Shown here: positions 17,361-25,767 of the stretch, piece after piece
Layout: each line of letters begins with the position of its first letter
Numbering within the stretch: position 1 is the stretch's first letter
Translations under genes and position numbers: made by a program
Source of the DNA: Thermocatellispora tengchongensis
Lineage (GTDB): Bacteria; Actinomycetota; Actinomycetes; Streptosporangiales; Streptosporangiaceae
Direction of reading: 5' to 3'
DNA: 64,000 bases
Assembly: GCF_014202315.1 (NCBI RefSeq)
Contig: NZ_JACHGN010000008.1
Span: 229,342 to 293,341 of the forward strand
The notes under the pieces: generated by a model
Databases searched by the model: none
What the model was told of the DNA's origin: nothing
The model's input: only the letters and a program-made list of their open reading frames with translations

Positions 17361-19094
17361 CTACCACGCCAGCGGGCCGATGGGCCGGTCGCCCTCCCAC
17401 ACGGATCGGTGGGGCAGGCCCAGGTCGGGGTACTGGGAGTATCCGGCGGGGTTCGGCGTGGCCGCGCCCGGCGGCGGGGCCAGGTCGATCCGGTACAGCG
17501 CGTACGGCGGCGCTCCCGGGCACATCGGCTCCGGCGGGTCGCCCTGGTACATGCCGGCCCTGTAGTCCACCGCGACCAGCGCGTGCCGCCCGGAGGGGTC
17601 GAGGGTGAAGCCGGCGATGAACCCGCAGCCCGCGTGGAAGGCCGAGCCGGTGACCCGTGGCCGCGCGGGTGGCTGGAGCACCAGCAGTTCGTGGTTCCAG
17701 GTGTCCATGGCGGCGCTCTTGGACAGCAGCATGCGCTCGCCTCCGGGCCGGGCGAGCGCGAGCCCGTCGCTCAGCTCGGGCATGGCGTGCACCGTCGTCG
17801 TCGCGGCGAACAGGTCGGCGCCCGGACGGCGCACGTCCAGGGCCACCAGGCGGGGCGAGCGCGCCTTGGGGGGAACCGCGCGGAAGACCAGCGTGCCGGC
17901 GTCGCGCCAGTGCAGCCCGAGCGCGCCGTCGCCGAACGCGCCGAGGCCCTGCCCGCGGGGCGCGGACCACTCCCGGCGGGCGTTCACCAGCCCGACATGG
18001 GTCGTGCCGACCTCGAACGAGTCGCCCGGCTCGGCGACCAGCCGGGCGTAGGCGATCTCGCCCGAGGGCGAGACGGCCACGTCCGAGATCATCCCCTCGA
18101 CCTCGGGCCCCACCTGCCCGAGGACGACCGCGCCGCCGTCGCCGTCCAGGTCCACCCGGTGGATCCGCGAGCGGCGCCCGCCGAAGGCGCCGTCGCCCGC
18201 CGTGGTGACCGAGGCGACGTAGCGGCCGGGCTCCCGGTCCGGGGCGATGGCGGTGTACTGGTAGAACTCGGGGTCGGGCGCGGCCACCGTGACGGGCTCG
18301 CCGCCCTCGGCCAGGTCCACCACGGTCAGCCGGTCGCCCAGCGCCAGGGCGTACCTGGGCGTGCCGTCGGCGGCGAGCACGGGCTCGGCGGGCTCGTACG
18401 GCGTCAGGCGCATGAGGGCGACGGCCCCGGCCACCGGCAGCGCGAACAACGCGGCGGCCACCAGGATCGGCCGCCACGGCACCGGCCGGCGGGGCGGGAG
18501 CGGGGGAGGGCGCAGGCCGGTCCAGGCGGCCACCAGCACCAGGGCGGCGGGCGTGAGCGCCAGGGCGATCCGCGCGGGCGACACCTCGTTCAGCGTCGCC
18601 GGGTCCACCGTGCAGGTGGCGTACTCGGGCACCGGCTCCAGCAGGCTCTGCACCCGGGACAGCGTGTACGACCCCGCGATCAGCGTGACCGCGGTCCCGG
18701 CCGCCCACAGGTGCACCCGGGGTCGGCCGGAGCCCCGGCGGGCGACCAGCCAGGCGCACAGCACCAGCACGACCGGGATCCCGGGGAACAGCACGGCCAG
18801 GATCTCCGAGATCCACGCCACCGCGGCCGACCATGACGTGTCGGCCGGCTCCCAGCCCGACCACGAGCACGAGATGTACAGCTCCTCGCTCAGGGCGGGG
18901 ACGTGGCTGTGGACCAGCGTCGAGGCGGGCAGCAGGAACGCGGTCCACCACCAGAACAGGGCGTACGACTGCGGCCGCGCCGGTTCTGGTAACCAGGACG
19001 GCGACCGCCGCCCGCCTGTCCGCCTCACGCGTGCCCACCTCGCCACAGGACCGGACCCCGGCCGGCGCCGGGGAGAACGGAAGGGGTGCGTCAC
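17361..19094 (-). CDS. Membrane protein with extracytoplasmic beta-propeller-like domain
   Basis: A 577-residue protein that is not assigned to a named family. The N-terminal half has about five hydrophobic segments (from SYALFWWWTAFLLPASTLVH to WRPILVAAALFALPVAGAVAL). The second half (about 240-577) reads as blades of a TolB/WD-like propeller (RYALALGDRLTVVDLAEGG, HRVDLDGDGGAVVLGQ, LVALDVRRPGADLFAAT). The start is taken as GTG 19094, where no good ribosome site is visible; the N-terminal Arg-rich 35 residues may therefore not all be real. The final residues are IGPLAW. Confidence 0.72.
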   Translation of the reverse strand: MTHPFRSPRRRPGSGPVARWARVRRTGGRRSPSWLPEPARPQSYALFWWWTAFLLPASTLVHSHVPALSEELYISCSWSGWEPADTSWSAAVAWISEILAVLFPGIPVVLVLCAWLVARRGSGRPRVHLWAAGTAVTLIAGSYTLSRVQSLLEPVPEYATCTVDPATLNEVSPARIALALTPAALVLVAAWTGLRPPPLPPRRPVPWRPILVAAALFALPVAGAVALMRLTPYEPAEPVLAADGTPRYALALGDRLTVVDLAEGGEPVTVAAPDPEFYQYTAIAPDREPGRYVASVTTAGDGAFGGRRSRIHRVDLDGDGGAVVLGQVGPEVEGMISDVAVSPSGEIAYARLVAEPGDSFEVGTTHVGLVNARREWSAPRGQGLGAFGDGALGLHWRDAGTLVFRAVPPKARSPRLVALDVRRPGADLFAATTTVHAMPELSDGLALARPGGERMLLSKSAAMDTWNHELLVLQPPARPRVTGSAFHAGCGFIAGFTLDPSGRHALVAVDYRAGMYQGDPPEPMCPGAPPYALYRIDLAPPPGAATPNPAGYSQYPDLGLPHRSVWEGDRPIGPLAW

Positions 19095-19191
19095 CGGGCC
19101 GGTGCGCCTGCCGCGCGAGGTCTCGGTGGCCGCGATCGGGGGTCGCGGCCCACGGTGACCGGGAGATCTTCCCGGATTCGCCCCGTCGCGG

Positions 19192-20112
19192 TCAACCGCG
19201 GGTGAGCATGGCCGCGCCGAGCACGCCCGCGCGCGTGCCGAGCGCGGAGGCGCGCAGCGCGGGCGGGTCGCGGAAGGCGAGGCGGGCGGCGAGGCGGTCG
19301 CGGAGCGGGGCGAGCAGCAGGTCGCCGCTGCGGGCCAGGCCGCCGCCGATCACGATGGCGGCGGGGTCGAGGATCAGCGTGTACGTGGCCAGGGCGAGGG
19401 CGAGCGCCTCGACGGCCCGCGCCCACACGGCCCCGGCCCTCGGCTCCCCGGCGGCGACCGCCCGCGCCACCTCGGCCGCGCCGGGGGTGCCGTAGCGGGC
19501 GGCGATGGCCCCGGCGGACGCGTACGCGGCCAGGCAGCCGCGCTGCCCGCACGGGCACGCCTCCCCGTCGGGCCAGACGGGGATGTGCCCGATCTGGCCC
19601 GCCAGCGTGGACGCGTACGGCCGTCCGCGCAGCACCATCGCGCCCGCGATGCTGGTGCCGATCGGCAGCAGCAGGAAGTCGCGCTCGGGGGCGTGCTCCG
19701 CCTCGGCCAGGCCGGCGGCGTGCACGTCGTGGCCGAGCGCCACCGGAACGTCCAGGTCGCAGAACTCGGCGGCGGGCACGTCGCGCCATCCCAGCGTCGC
19801 GGAGTAGCGGGCCACGCCGTCCTCGACCAGGCCCGGGACGGCCAGGCCGGCGGCGCGCGGCCCGTGCCCGAAGTGCGCGGCGCCCAGCGCCGCCAGCTCG
19901 GCGGCGAAGGCGCGCACCCCGGCCACGGGCGCGGCGCGGTCGGTGGGCCGGTGCCGGTGCAGGGCGATCTCGCCGTCATCGGTGACGAGGCCGCCCTTCA
20001 TCCCGGTGCCGCCGACGTCGATCGCGACGACGTAGCTCGTGGCGGGGGTCGTGGCGGGGGTCATGGCAGGGCTCGTGGCAGGGGTCGTGGCAGGGGTCGT
20101 CGCGGGCGTCAC
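19192..20112 (-). CDS. ROK-family sugar kinase
   Basis: A 306-residue cytoplasmic kinase that phosphorylates a hexose or N-acyl-hexosamine. Seen are the ATP-binding DVGGTGMKGGLV, the catalytic Asp in GHDVHAAG, the zinc site HIPVWPDGEACPCGQRGC and IVIGGGLA near the C-terminus. The usual Glu after GC-Leu is Ala here. The GTG at 20112 overlaps the oxidoreductase stop (GTGA). It adds a 24-residue Thr/Pro/Ala tail encoded by a tandem repeat before the true fold begins at YVVAIDVGG; an internal ATG at 20064 is possible but has no ribosome site. Confidence 0.88.
   Translation of the reverse strand: MTPATTPATTPATSPAMTPATTPATSYVVAIDVGGTGMKGGLVTDDGEIALHRHRPTDRAAPVAGVRAFAAELAALGAAHFGHGPRAAGLAVPGLVEDGVARYSATLGWRDVPAAEFCDLDVPVALGHDVHAAGLAEAEHAPERDFLLLPIGTSIAGAMVLRGRPYASTLAGQIGHIPVWPDGEACPCGQRGCLAAYASAGAIAARYGTPGAAEVARAVAAGEPRAGAVWARAVEALALALATYTLILDPAAIVIGGGLARSGDLLLAPLRDRLAARLAFRDPPALRASALGTRAGVLGAAMLTRG
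20039..20110 (-). repeat. Six-copy 12-bp tandem repeat at the 5' end of the ROK kinase gene
   Basis: Six 12-bp units, on the plus strand of the type GTGGCAGGGGTC, encode a Thr-(Thr/Ser)-Pro-Ala tetrapeptide series at the kinase N-terminus. Unit length keeps the frame, so copy-number changes would lengthen or shorten the tail without breaking the gene. Confidence 0.85.
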
Positions 20113-21365
20113 GGCCGGCCGTCCAGGTGGACGACGATGCCGGTGGTCCTGGCGCGCTCGGCGGCCCACACCACGCGGTGCGTGGCCAGGCTCTCGGCGG
20201 CGTCGGTGGGCAGCAGGGCCGGGTCGCCGCTGGCGACGGCCGTCAGGAAGGCCGCGACGAGCCCCTGGTCGCCGCCGCCGTGCCCGTCGGCGGCCGAGGG
20301 GCCGGGGGCCTGGCCGGGCACGATCTCCTCCTCGCCGGTGCGGAAGTCGACCACGCGCAGCTTCTCGCCGTCGCCCTCGATGAAGCCGTGGGTGCCGAGC
20401 AGCCGGGTCTGGCGGTGCGCCATGGGGGTGAAGGCGCTCATGGTGAAGGAGCAGGTGGCGCCGTCGGGGAACTCCATGTTGACCACCTGGTGGTCCACGA
20501 CGTCGTTGTCGCAGGCGTAGACGCAGCGCCCGTACGGGCCGGTGCGCAGCGCCTCCAGCACGCCCTCCTCCGTACGCGCCTCGGTGACCGCGCCGAGCGG
20601 CCAGAAGTGGCGGCCGGGGTCGGCCAGGCAGTCGAGGTAGAGCCGCTTGGCCGAGTAGGGGCAGGACGGTTCCAGCGGGCAGTCCACGCACCGGTCGGCG
20701 GCCCCCTCGGGGCGCTCGGAGGCGCGGAAGTGGGTCAGGTTGCCGAAGGAGCTGACCTTGACCGGCATCTGCCCGAACAGGTGCACCAGCCAGTCGATGT
20801 CGTGGCAGGACTTGGTCAGCAGCATCGGGGCCGAGGTGTCCTGGCGGCGCCAGTGGCCGCGGACGAAGGAGTGGGCGTGGTGCCACCAGCCCACCGGCTC
20901 CAGGTGCTGGACGTTCACGAGCCGGCCGATGCGCCCCTCGGCGAGCAGCCCTCGCAGCACCCGCGTGTAGGGCGTGTAGCGCAGCACGTGGCACACCGCC
21001 AGCATGATCCGGTTGCGCCGGGCCGCCTCGGCGATGCGCACCGCGTCGTCCTCGCTGGTCGCCATGGGCTTCTCCAGCAGGATGTGGTAGCCGAGGTCGG
21101 CCATCCGCACGGCCGGGCCGGTGTGCAACTGGTCCTGGGTCGCGATGACCGCCGCGTCGGCCAGCCGCCCGGCGGCCACCAGCTCGGACCAGCCGGCGTA
21201 CACCAGGCCGGGGGCGACGCCGAACTCGGCCGCCACGGCTTCGCGGCGGTGCGGGTCGGGTTCGGCGACCGCGACCACGCGGCCCGCGCCCGACGCGACC
21301 GCGTGGCGCGCGTAGGACTGCCCGCGCAGCCCGGCGCCGACGAGGGCTAGAGTCACCGCAGACAT
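20109..21365 (-). CDS. Gfo/Idh/MocA-family NAD(P)-dependent oxidoreductase
   Basis: A 418-residue sugar dehydrogenase-type protein with an N-terminal Rossmann motif (LALVGAGLRGQSYARHA) and the family signature LLEKPMATSEDDAVR, whose Lys is catalytic. SCHDIDWLVHLFG matches the substrate-site His region. A four-Cys cluster (CVDCPLEPSCPY and a later YAC) is seen in a subset of the family. The ATG at 21365 (MSAVTLALVGAG) is preceded by GAGAGGA and is preferred over longer upstream frames. It is the first gene of a leftward pair with the ROK kinase, divergent from the ROK repressor. Confidence 0.9.
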   Translation of the reverse strand: MSAVTLALVGAGLRGQSYARHAVASGAGRVVAVAEPDPHRREAVAAEFGVAPGLVYAGWSELVAAGRLADAAVIATQDQLHTGPAVRMADLGYHILLEKPMATSEDDAVRIAEAARRNRIMLAVCHVLRYTPYTRVLRGLLAEGRIGRLVNVQHLEPVGWWHHAHSFVRGHWRRQDTSAPMLLTKSCHDIDWLVHLFGQMPVKVSSFGNLTHFRASERPEGAADRCVDCPLEPSCPYSAKRLYLDCLADPGRHFWPLGAVTEARTEEGVLEALRTGPYGRCVYACDNDVVDHQVVNMEFPDGATCSFTMSAFTPMAHRQTRLLGTHGFIEGDGEKLRVVDFRTGEEEIVPGQAPGPSAADGHGGGDQGLVAAFLTAVASGDPALLPTDAAESLATHRVVWAAERARTTGIVVHLDGRP

Positions 21366-21379
21366 GGAATCCTCTCGCG

Positions 21380-21398
21380 TAATTCCTCTGGACTCCAT
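21380..21398. promoter_or_regulatory. Putative ROK-repressor operator, copy 1
   Basis: TAATTCCTCTGGACTCCAT matches 17 of 19 bases of the site at 22620. The core TGGACTCCA is a dyad around one base. It lies between the divergent oxidoreductase and repressor starts. Confidence 0.65.
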
Positions 21399-21439
21399 CA
21401 ATATTAGGGTCAAAGCCGATTACCTCAAGAGGGGGTGTG

Positions 21440-22606
21440 GTGACCGCAGAACTCACCGGGGGCGACCTGTCGCGGCTCCGCCAGCTCAACGCGCTCGCCG
21501 TGATCCGCGCGCTGCGCGAGGAGGAGGCGCTCACGCTGACCGAGCTGGCCCGGCGCACGAAGCTGTCGCGCGCGTCGGCCGAGGACGTGGTGCGCGAGCT
21601 GATGGAGCTGGGGTGGGTGGCCGAGGCGGGCGCCACCGCCGGCTCGGTGGGCCGCCCCGCGCGCCGCTACCGCTTCCGCGCCGAGGCGGGCCGGGTGCTC
21701 GGCGTGGACATCGGCGGGCACAAGATCCGGGCCAGGGTCGCCGACCTGGACGGCGAGGTGCTGCACGGCGCCGAGGTCGCGGTGACCCCCGAGATGGGGC
21801 GCAAGGAGCGGCTGGCCGCGGTGGACGAGGCCGTCGCCGAGGCGCTGCGCGGGGCCGGCGTGACCCCCGCCGAGGTGTGGGCCTCCGGGGTGGCGACCAC
21901 CGGCCTGGTCGACGGCGCCGGCCGGGTGATGTTGTCGGAGGCGCTGCCCGAGTGGACCGGCGTGGACGTGGCCGGGCACGTCGGGCGGCTGGTCAACGGC
22001 CCCGTACGGGTGGAGAACGACGCCAAGGTGGCGGCGCTGGCCGAGTGCTGGCGCGGCGTGGCCCGCTACGCCCGCAACGTCGTCTACCTGCTGGCCGGGC
22101 TGCGCACCGGCGCCGGGCTGATCATCGACGGCAGGCTGCACCGTGGCTTCGGCAACGCGGCCGGCGAGATCGGCGCCCTGCCCGCGGCCGGCTGGATCCG
22201 GGCCCAGGAGCACCTGAAGTCCTGGCCGGCCACCGGCCCCGGCGCGGTGGAGGACATCTTCCTGGCCGCCCGCGGCGGCGACAGGAAGGCCGCGGGCATC
22301 GTGCGCCGCTACGTGCGCGACATCGCCCTCGGCGCCTCGGCGCTGGTGCTGACGCTGGACCCGGAGCTGGTCGTGCTCGGCGGCGGGTTCTCCCGCTCGG
22401 CCGACCTCATCGCCGAGCCGCTGCGCCGCGAGCTGGACCGCTGGTGCATCCGCACCCCCGAGGTCAGGGTCTCGGCCTTCGGCGACGAGGGCGTGGTCCT
22501 CGGCGCGGTGCGCCTGGCGCTGGACCACGTCGAAGGCGTGCTGCACGGCGGCGCCGAGCTGACCTCACCGGACCGCTTCGCCGCCGGTCAACGCCCCGTG
22601 ACCTAA
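21440..22606 (+). CDS. ROK-family transcriptional repressor (NagC/XylR type)
   Basis: A 388-residue regulator with an N-terminal winged helix (TLTELARRTKLSRASAEDVVRE) fused to a ROK fold (LGVDIGGHKIRARVADLDG, ENDAKVAALAE, VVLGGGFSRSADL). The CxCGxxGC zinc motif usual in ROK proteins is absent: the corresponding GEIGALPAAGW continues with no cysteines. The start is placed at GTG 21440, five bases after AAGAGGGGG; GTG 21437 is the alternative. The gene sits between the two transcription units it probably controls, with the same 19-bp motif on each side. Confidence 0.9.
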   Translation: MTAELTGGDLSRLRQLNALAVIRALREEEALTLTELARRTKLSRASAEDVVRELMELGWVAEAGATAGSVGRPARRYRFRAEAGRVLGVDIGGHKIRARVADLDGEVLHGAEVAVTPEMGRKERLAAVDEAVAEALRGAGVTPAEVWASGVATTGLVDGAGRVMLSEALPEWTGVDVAGHVGRLVNGPVRVENDAKVAALAECWRGVARYARNVVYLLAGLRTGAGLIIDGRLHRGFGNAAGEIGALPAAGWIRAQEHLKSWPATGPGAVEDIFLAARGGDRKAAGIVRRYVRDIALGASALVLTLDPELVVLGGGFSRSADLIAEPLRRELDRWCIRTPEVRVSAFGDEGVVLGAVRLALDHVEGVLHGGAELTSPDRFAAGQRPVT

Positions 22607-22613
22607 TCGAGTC

Positions 22614-22645
22614 TTGACTTAATTTCTATGGACTCCATTATTAAT
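22614..22645 (+). promoter_or_regulatory. Promoter of the CUT1 importer with ROK-repressor operator, copy 2
   Basis: A candidate -35 TTGACT (22614-22619) and an AT-rich -10 (TATTAAT, 22639-22645) flank TAATTTCTATGGACTCCAT (22620-22638), which is nearly identical to the motif at 21380. An operator in the spacer would block RNA polymerase directly. The palindromic core is ATGGACTCCAT. Confidence 0.65.
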
Positions 22646-22698
22646 CCCATTCGACTGGGACGGCGCCCGGCGCGCCCCGTCCACCGGGAGGAAGGTCC

Positions 22699-23949
22699 AT
22701 GCGGTTGCGTTCGAGTGCGGCCCTGCTGGGGGTGGTGCTGGCCGTTTCCGCCTGTTCAGGCGGGAACGAGCCGGCCACCACCGCGGCGGGGAGCCAGGAG
22801 AGGGTCACGCTGTCGTACGCGGTGTGGGACAACAACCAGAAGCCCGTGATGGAGGAGCTGGCCGCGGAGTTCACCAAGACTCACCCGAATATCGCCGTCA
22901 ACGTCCAGCTCACCCCGTGGACCGACTACTGGACCAAGCTCAAGGCGGCGGTCACGGGCGGTGAGATCCCCGACGTCTTCTGGATGAACGGCCCCAACTT
23001 CCAGCTCTACGCCTCCAACGGGGTGATCCGCCCGATCGAGGAGCAGGTGGACACCTCCGTCTACCCCAAGCCCCTGGTGGACCTGTACACCTACGAGGGC
23101 AAGCTGTACGGCCTGCCCAAGGACATGGACACCGTCGGCGTCTGGTACAACAAGGAGCTGTTCGACGCCGCGAAGGTGAAGTATCCGGCCGACGACTGGA
23201 CCTGGGCCGACTTCCGCGAGGCCGCGGCCAAGCTGACCGACCCCGGCAAGGGCGTCTACGCCGTGGGGGCGCAGCTCACCAGCTTCCAGGAGTACCAGTA
23301 CAACACCATCGCCCAGGCCGGCGGCTACGTGATCTCCCCCGACGGCAGGAAGTCCGGCTACGCCGACCCCAAGACCATCGAGGGCCTGCGCTTCTGGACC
23401 GACCTGATCGACAAGAAGCAGTCGCCCGACCTGAAGACCATGACCGACACCGTCCCGCTGGCGATGTTCGAGGCGGGCAAGCTCGCGATGTACTGGGGCG
23501 GCTCCTGGAACGTCGCGGAGTTCTCCGCCAACTCCTACACCAAGGACAAGGTGGACGTGGCCCCGCTGCCCCGGGGCGAGAAGCAGGCCACCATCATCCA
23601 CGGCGTCGCCAACGTCATGTCGGCCAAGACCGAGCACCCCGCCGAGGCGTGGGAGTTCGTGAAGTTCCTCGGGTCCAGGCAGGCCGCGGAGATCCTGGGC
23701 AAGAAGGGCCCGATCCCCGCCTACACCGGCACCCAGAGCGCCTGGGTGAGCGCGCACCCCGAGTTCAAGCTGCAGACCTTCCTCGACAGCGTGGCGTACG
23801 CCCAGCCGTACCCGGTCTCCAAGAACACCGCCGCCTGGAACGAGGCCGAGCTGACCTACCTCACCAAGGCGTGGGCCGGCGAGCAGCCCGTCGAACAGGC
23901 CGCCGCCGACCTGGCCAAGGCGATGGACGAGCTGCTCGCCAAGGAATGA
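22699..23949 (+). CDS. Carbohydrate ABC transporter substrate-binding lipoprotein, CUT1 type
   Basis: A 416-residue extracellular solute-binding protein (SBP_bac_1 family). The signal peptide ends at a lipobox (AVSAC, Cys19). The family pattern is clear: YAVWDNNQKPVMEELAAEF, GEIPDVFWMN, GLPKDMDTVGVWYNKELFD and AWEFVKFLGS. GGGAGGAAGG precedes the ATG. It heads the binding protein, permease, permease operon downstream of the ROK repressor; no ATPase gene is present, so a shared MsiK-type ATPase encoded elsewhere probably serves it. Confidence 0.94.
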   Translation: MRLRSSAALLGVVLAVSACSGGNEPATTAAGSQERVTLSYAVWDNNQKPVMEELAAEFTKTHPNIAVNVQLTPWTDYWTKLKAAVTGGEIPDVFWMNGPNFQLYASNGVIRPIEEQVDTSVYPKPLVDLYTYEGKLYGLPKDMDTVGVWYNKELFDAAKVKYPADDWTWADFREAAAKLTDPGKGVYAVGAQLTSFQEYQYNTIAQAGGYVISPDGRKSGYADPKTIEGLRFWTDLIDKKQSPDLKTMTDTVPLAMFEAGKLAMYWGGSWNVAEFSANSYTKDKVDVAPLPRGEKQATIIHGVANVMSAKTEHPAEAWEFVKFLGSRQAAEILGKKGPIPAYTGTQSAWVSAHPEFKLQTFLDSVAYAQPYPVSKNTAAWNEAELTYLTKAWAGEQPVEQAAADLAKAMDELLAKE

Positions 23950-23950
23950 G

Positions 23951-24907
23951 ATGACCATCACCACCACCAGGGCGGGCGCCGCCCACACGGCGCCCGCCCG
24001 GAGGGCCGCCCGGCGCGGACGGGTCGCCGAGGCCCTGTGGGGGTTCGCCTTCATCGCCCCCACCGGTCTCGGCCTGGCCGTGTTCTACCTGTGGCCGGTC
24101 CTGCAGACCGCGTACTTCTCCATGACGGAGTGGGGCGTGTTCGGCGGCCACACCTGGACCGGCGCCGAGAACTACGCCCGCCTGCTCGCCGACCCCGAGG
24201 TCGGCCGGGCGCTGGTCAACACGCTGACCTACACCGCGCTCGGCCTGGCCGGCATCCCGCTGGCGATCGTGTTCGCCGCCCTGCTCAACCGCAAGGGGCT
24301 GCGCGGCGTGGGCGTGTACCGCACGCTGTTCTTCCTGCCGGTGGTCACCATGCCGGTGGCCGTGGCCATGGTGTGGCGCTGGCTCTACAACGGCGACTAC
24401 GGCCTGATCAACCACCTGCTGTCGCTGGTGGGCATCGACGGCCCGAACTGGATCGCCGACCCGGCCACCGCCCTGTACGCGCTGGTCGTGGTGGGCGTGT
24501 GGAGCAGCCTCGGCTACAACATGATCATCTTTCTGGCCGGGATGCAGGCGATCCCCGCCGAGTACTACGAGGCCGCCGCGATCGACGGCGCCGGCCCGGT
24601 CCGCCAGTTCTTCCGGATCACGGTCCCGCTGCTGTCGCCCACCGCGTTCTTCGTCTCGGTCGTCTCGGTGATCGGCTCGCTGCAACTGTTCGACCTGGTC
24701 TACGTCATGGCCGGCGCGGGCGGCGCCGCGCGTGCCAACCCGGCCTACCCCCGGATGCAGACGGTGGTGCAGCTCTTCTACGACCGCGCCTTCGTCACCA
24801 ACGACCGCGGGTACGCCGCCGCCATCGCGATGATGCTGCTCGTGCTGATCGTCGCCCTGACCGCGGCGCAGTTCCGGCTGCAACGGAGGTGGGTGCACTA
24901 TGCGTAG
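23951..24907 (+). CDS. Carbohydrate ABC transporter permease, MalF/UgpA type
   Basis: A 318-residue membrane permease with six hydrophobic spans after a basic cytoplasmic N-terminus. The EAA loop that docks the ATPase is visible as EYYEAAAIDGAGPVRQFFRITVPLL. It starts one base after the binding-protein stop and overlaps the next permease by 8 bases. Confidence 0.94.
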   Translation: MTITTTRAGAAHTAPARRAARRGRVAEALWGFAFIAPTGLGLAVFYLWPVLQTAYFSMTEWGVFGGHTWTGAENYARLLADPEVGRALVNTLTYTALGLAGIPLAIVFAALLNRKGLRGVGVYRTLFFLPVVTMPVAVAMVWRWLYNGDYGLINHLLSLVGIDGPNWIADPATALYALVVVGVWSSLGYNMIIFLAGMQAIPAEYYEAAAIDGAGPVRQFFRITVPLLSPTAFFVSVVSVIGSLQLFDLVYVMAGAGGAARANPAYPRMQTVVQLFYDRAFVTNDRGYAAAIAMMLLVLIVALTAAQFRLQRRWVHYA

Positions 24908-25718
24908 GCCACGCCCGCGCGTCGGGGTGCACGCGGTCCTGATCGCCGCCTCGCTGGCGATGGTCACCCCCTTCGCCTGGCAGTTCATCACCTCGCTGAA
25001 GACGCTCAGCAGCGCCACCGCCGTGCCGCCCTCGCTGCTCCCCGAGGGCCGCTGGGAGAACTACGGCCGGATCTTCGAGCTGCTGCCCTTCGCCGACCAG
25101 TTCCTCAACACCGTGCTCGTGGCCGCGGCCCGCACCGCCGGGCAGGTGCTGCTGTGCTCCATGGCCGCCTACGCCTTCGCCCGGCTCCGCTTCCCCGGCC
25201 GCAACCTGATCTTCGGGCTGTTCCTGTCGGTGCTGATGGTGCCGCCGCAGTTGTTCATCATCCCGCAGTACCAGATCATGTCCTCGCTGGGCTGGCTGAA
25301 CACCCTCCAGGCGCTCATCGTCCCCGGCCTGTTCAGCGCGTTCGGGGTGTTCCTGCTGCGCCAGTTCTTCCTCGGCCTGCCCCGCGAGCTGGAGGAGGCC
25401 GCCCGGCTCGACGGCGCGGGCCCGCTGCGCATCTACTGGTCGGTCATGCTCCCGCTGGCCCGGCCCGGCCTGGTCGCGCTCGCGGTGCTGGTGCTGCTGT
25501 GGTCGTGGAACGACCTGTTCTGGCCGCTCGTGGCCAACACCGACCCCGAACGGCTCACCCTCGCCGCCGGCCTCGCCTCCCTCCAGGGCCAGTTCCAGAC
25601 CGACTACCCGGTGCTCATGGCCGGCTCGCTGCTCGCCTCGCTGCCGGTCATCGCGGTCTTCGTCCTGCTCCAGCGGCAGTTCATCCAGGGCATCGCCCAC
25701 TCCGGCATCAAGGGCTGA
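24900..25718 (+). CDS. Carbohydrate ABC transporter permease, MalG/UgpE type
   Basis: A 272-residue partner permease with six hydrophobic spans. Its EAA loop reads ELEEAARLDGAGPLRIYWSVMLPLA. The ATG at 24900 lies within the end of the previous gene and is preceded by CGGAGG, so the two permeases are translationally coupled and should form a heterodimer. Confidence 0.94.
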   Translation: MRRPRPRVGVHAVLIAASLAMVTPFAWQFITSLKTLSSATAVPPSLLPEGRWENYGRIFELLPFADQFLNTVLVAAARTAGQVLLCSMAAYAFARLRFPGRNLIFGLFLSVLMVPPQLFIIPQYQIMSSLGWLNTLQALIVPGLFSAFGVFLLRQFFLGLPRELEEAARLDGAGPLRIYWSVMLPLARPGLVALAVLVLLWSWNDLFWPLVANTDPERLTLAAGLASLQGQFQTDYPVLMAGSLLASLPVIAVFVLLQRQFIQGIAHSGIKG

Positions 25719-25767
25719 GCCGGTGCCTCCGGGATCGGGCCGCGCCGGGCTCCGGTAGCGTCGGGGC

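Noticed and set aside
19192-21365. One fused oxidoreductase-kinase protein, suggested by a long minus-strand frame across both genes
   Set aside because: Only part of each gene lies in that frame; the correct frames give two complete proteins joined by a GTGA overlap.
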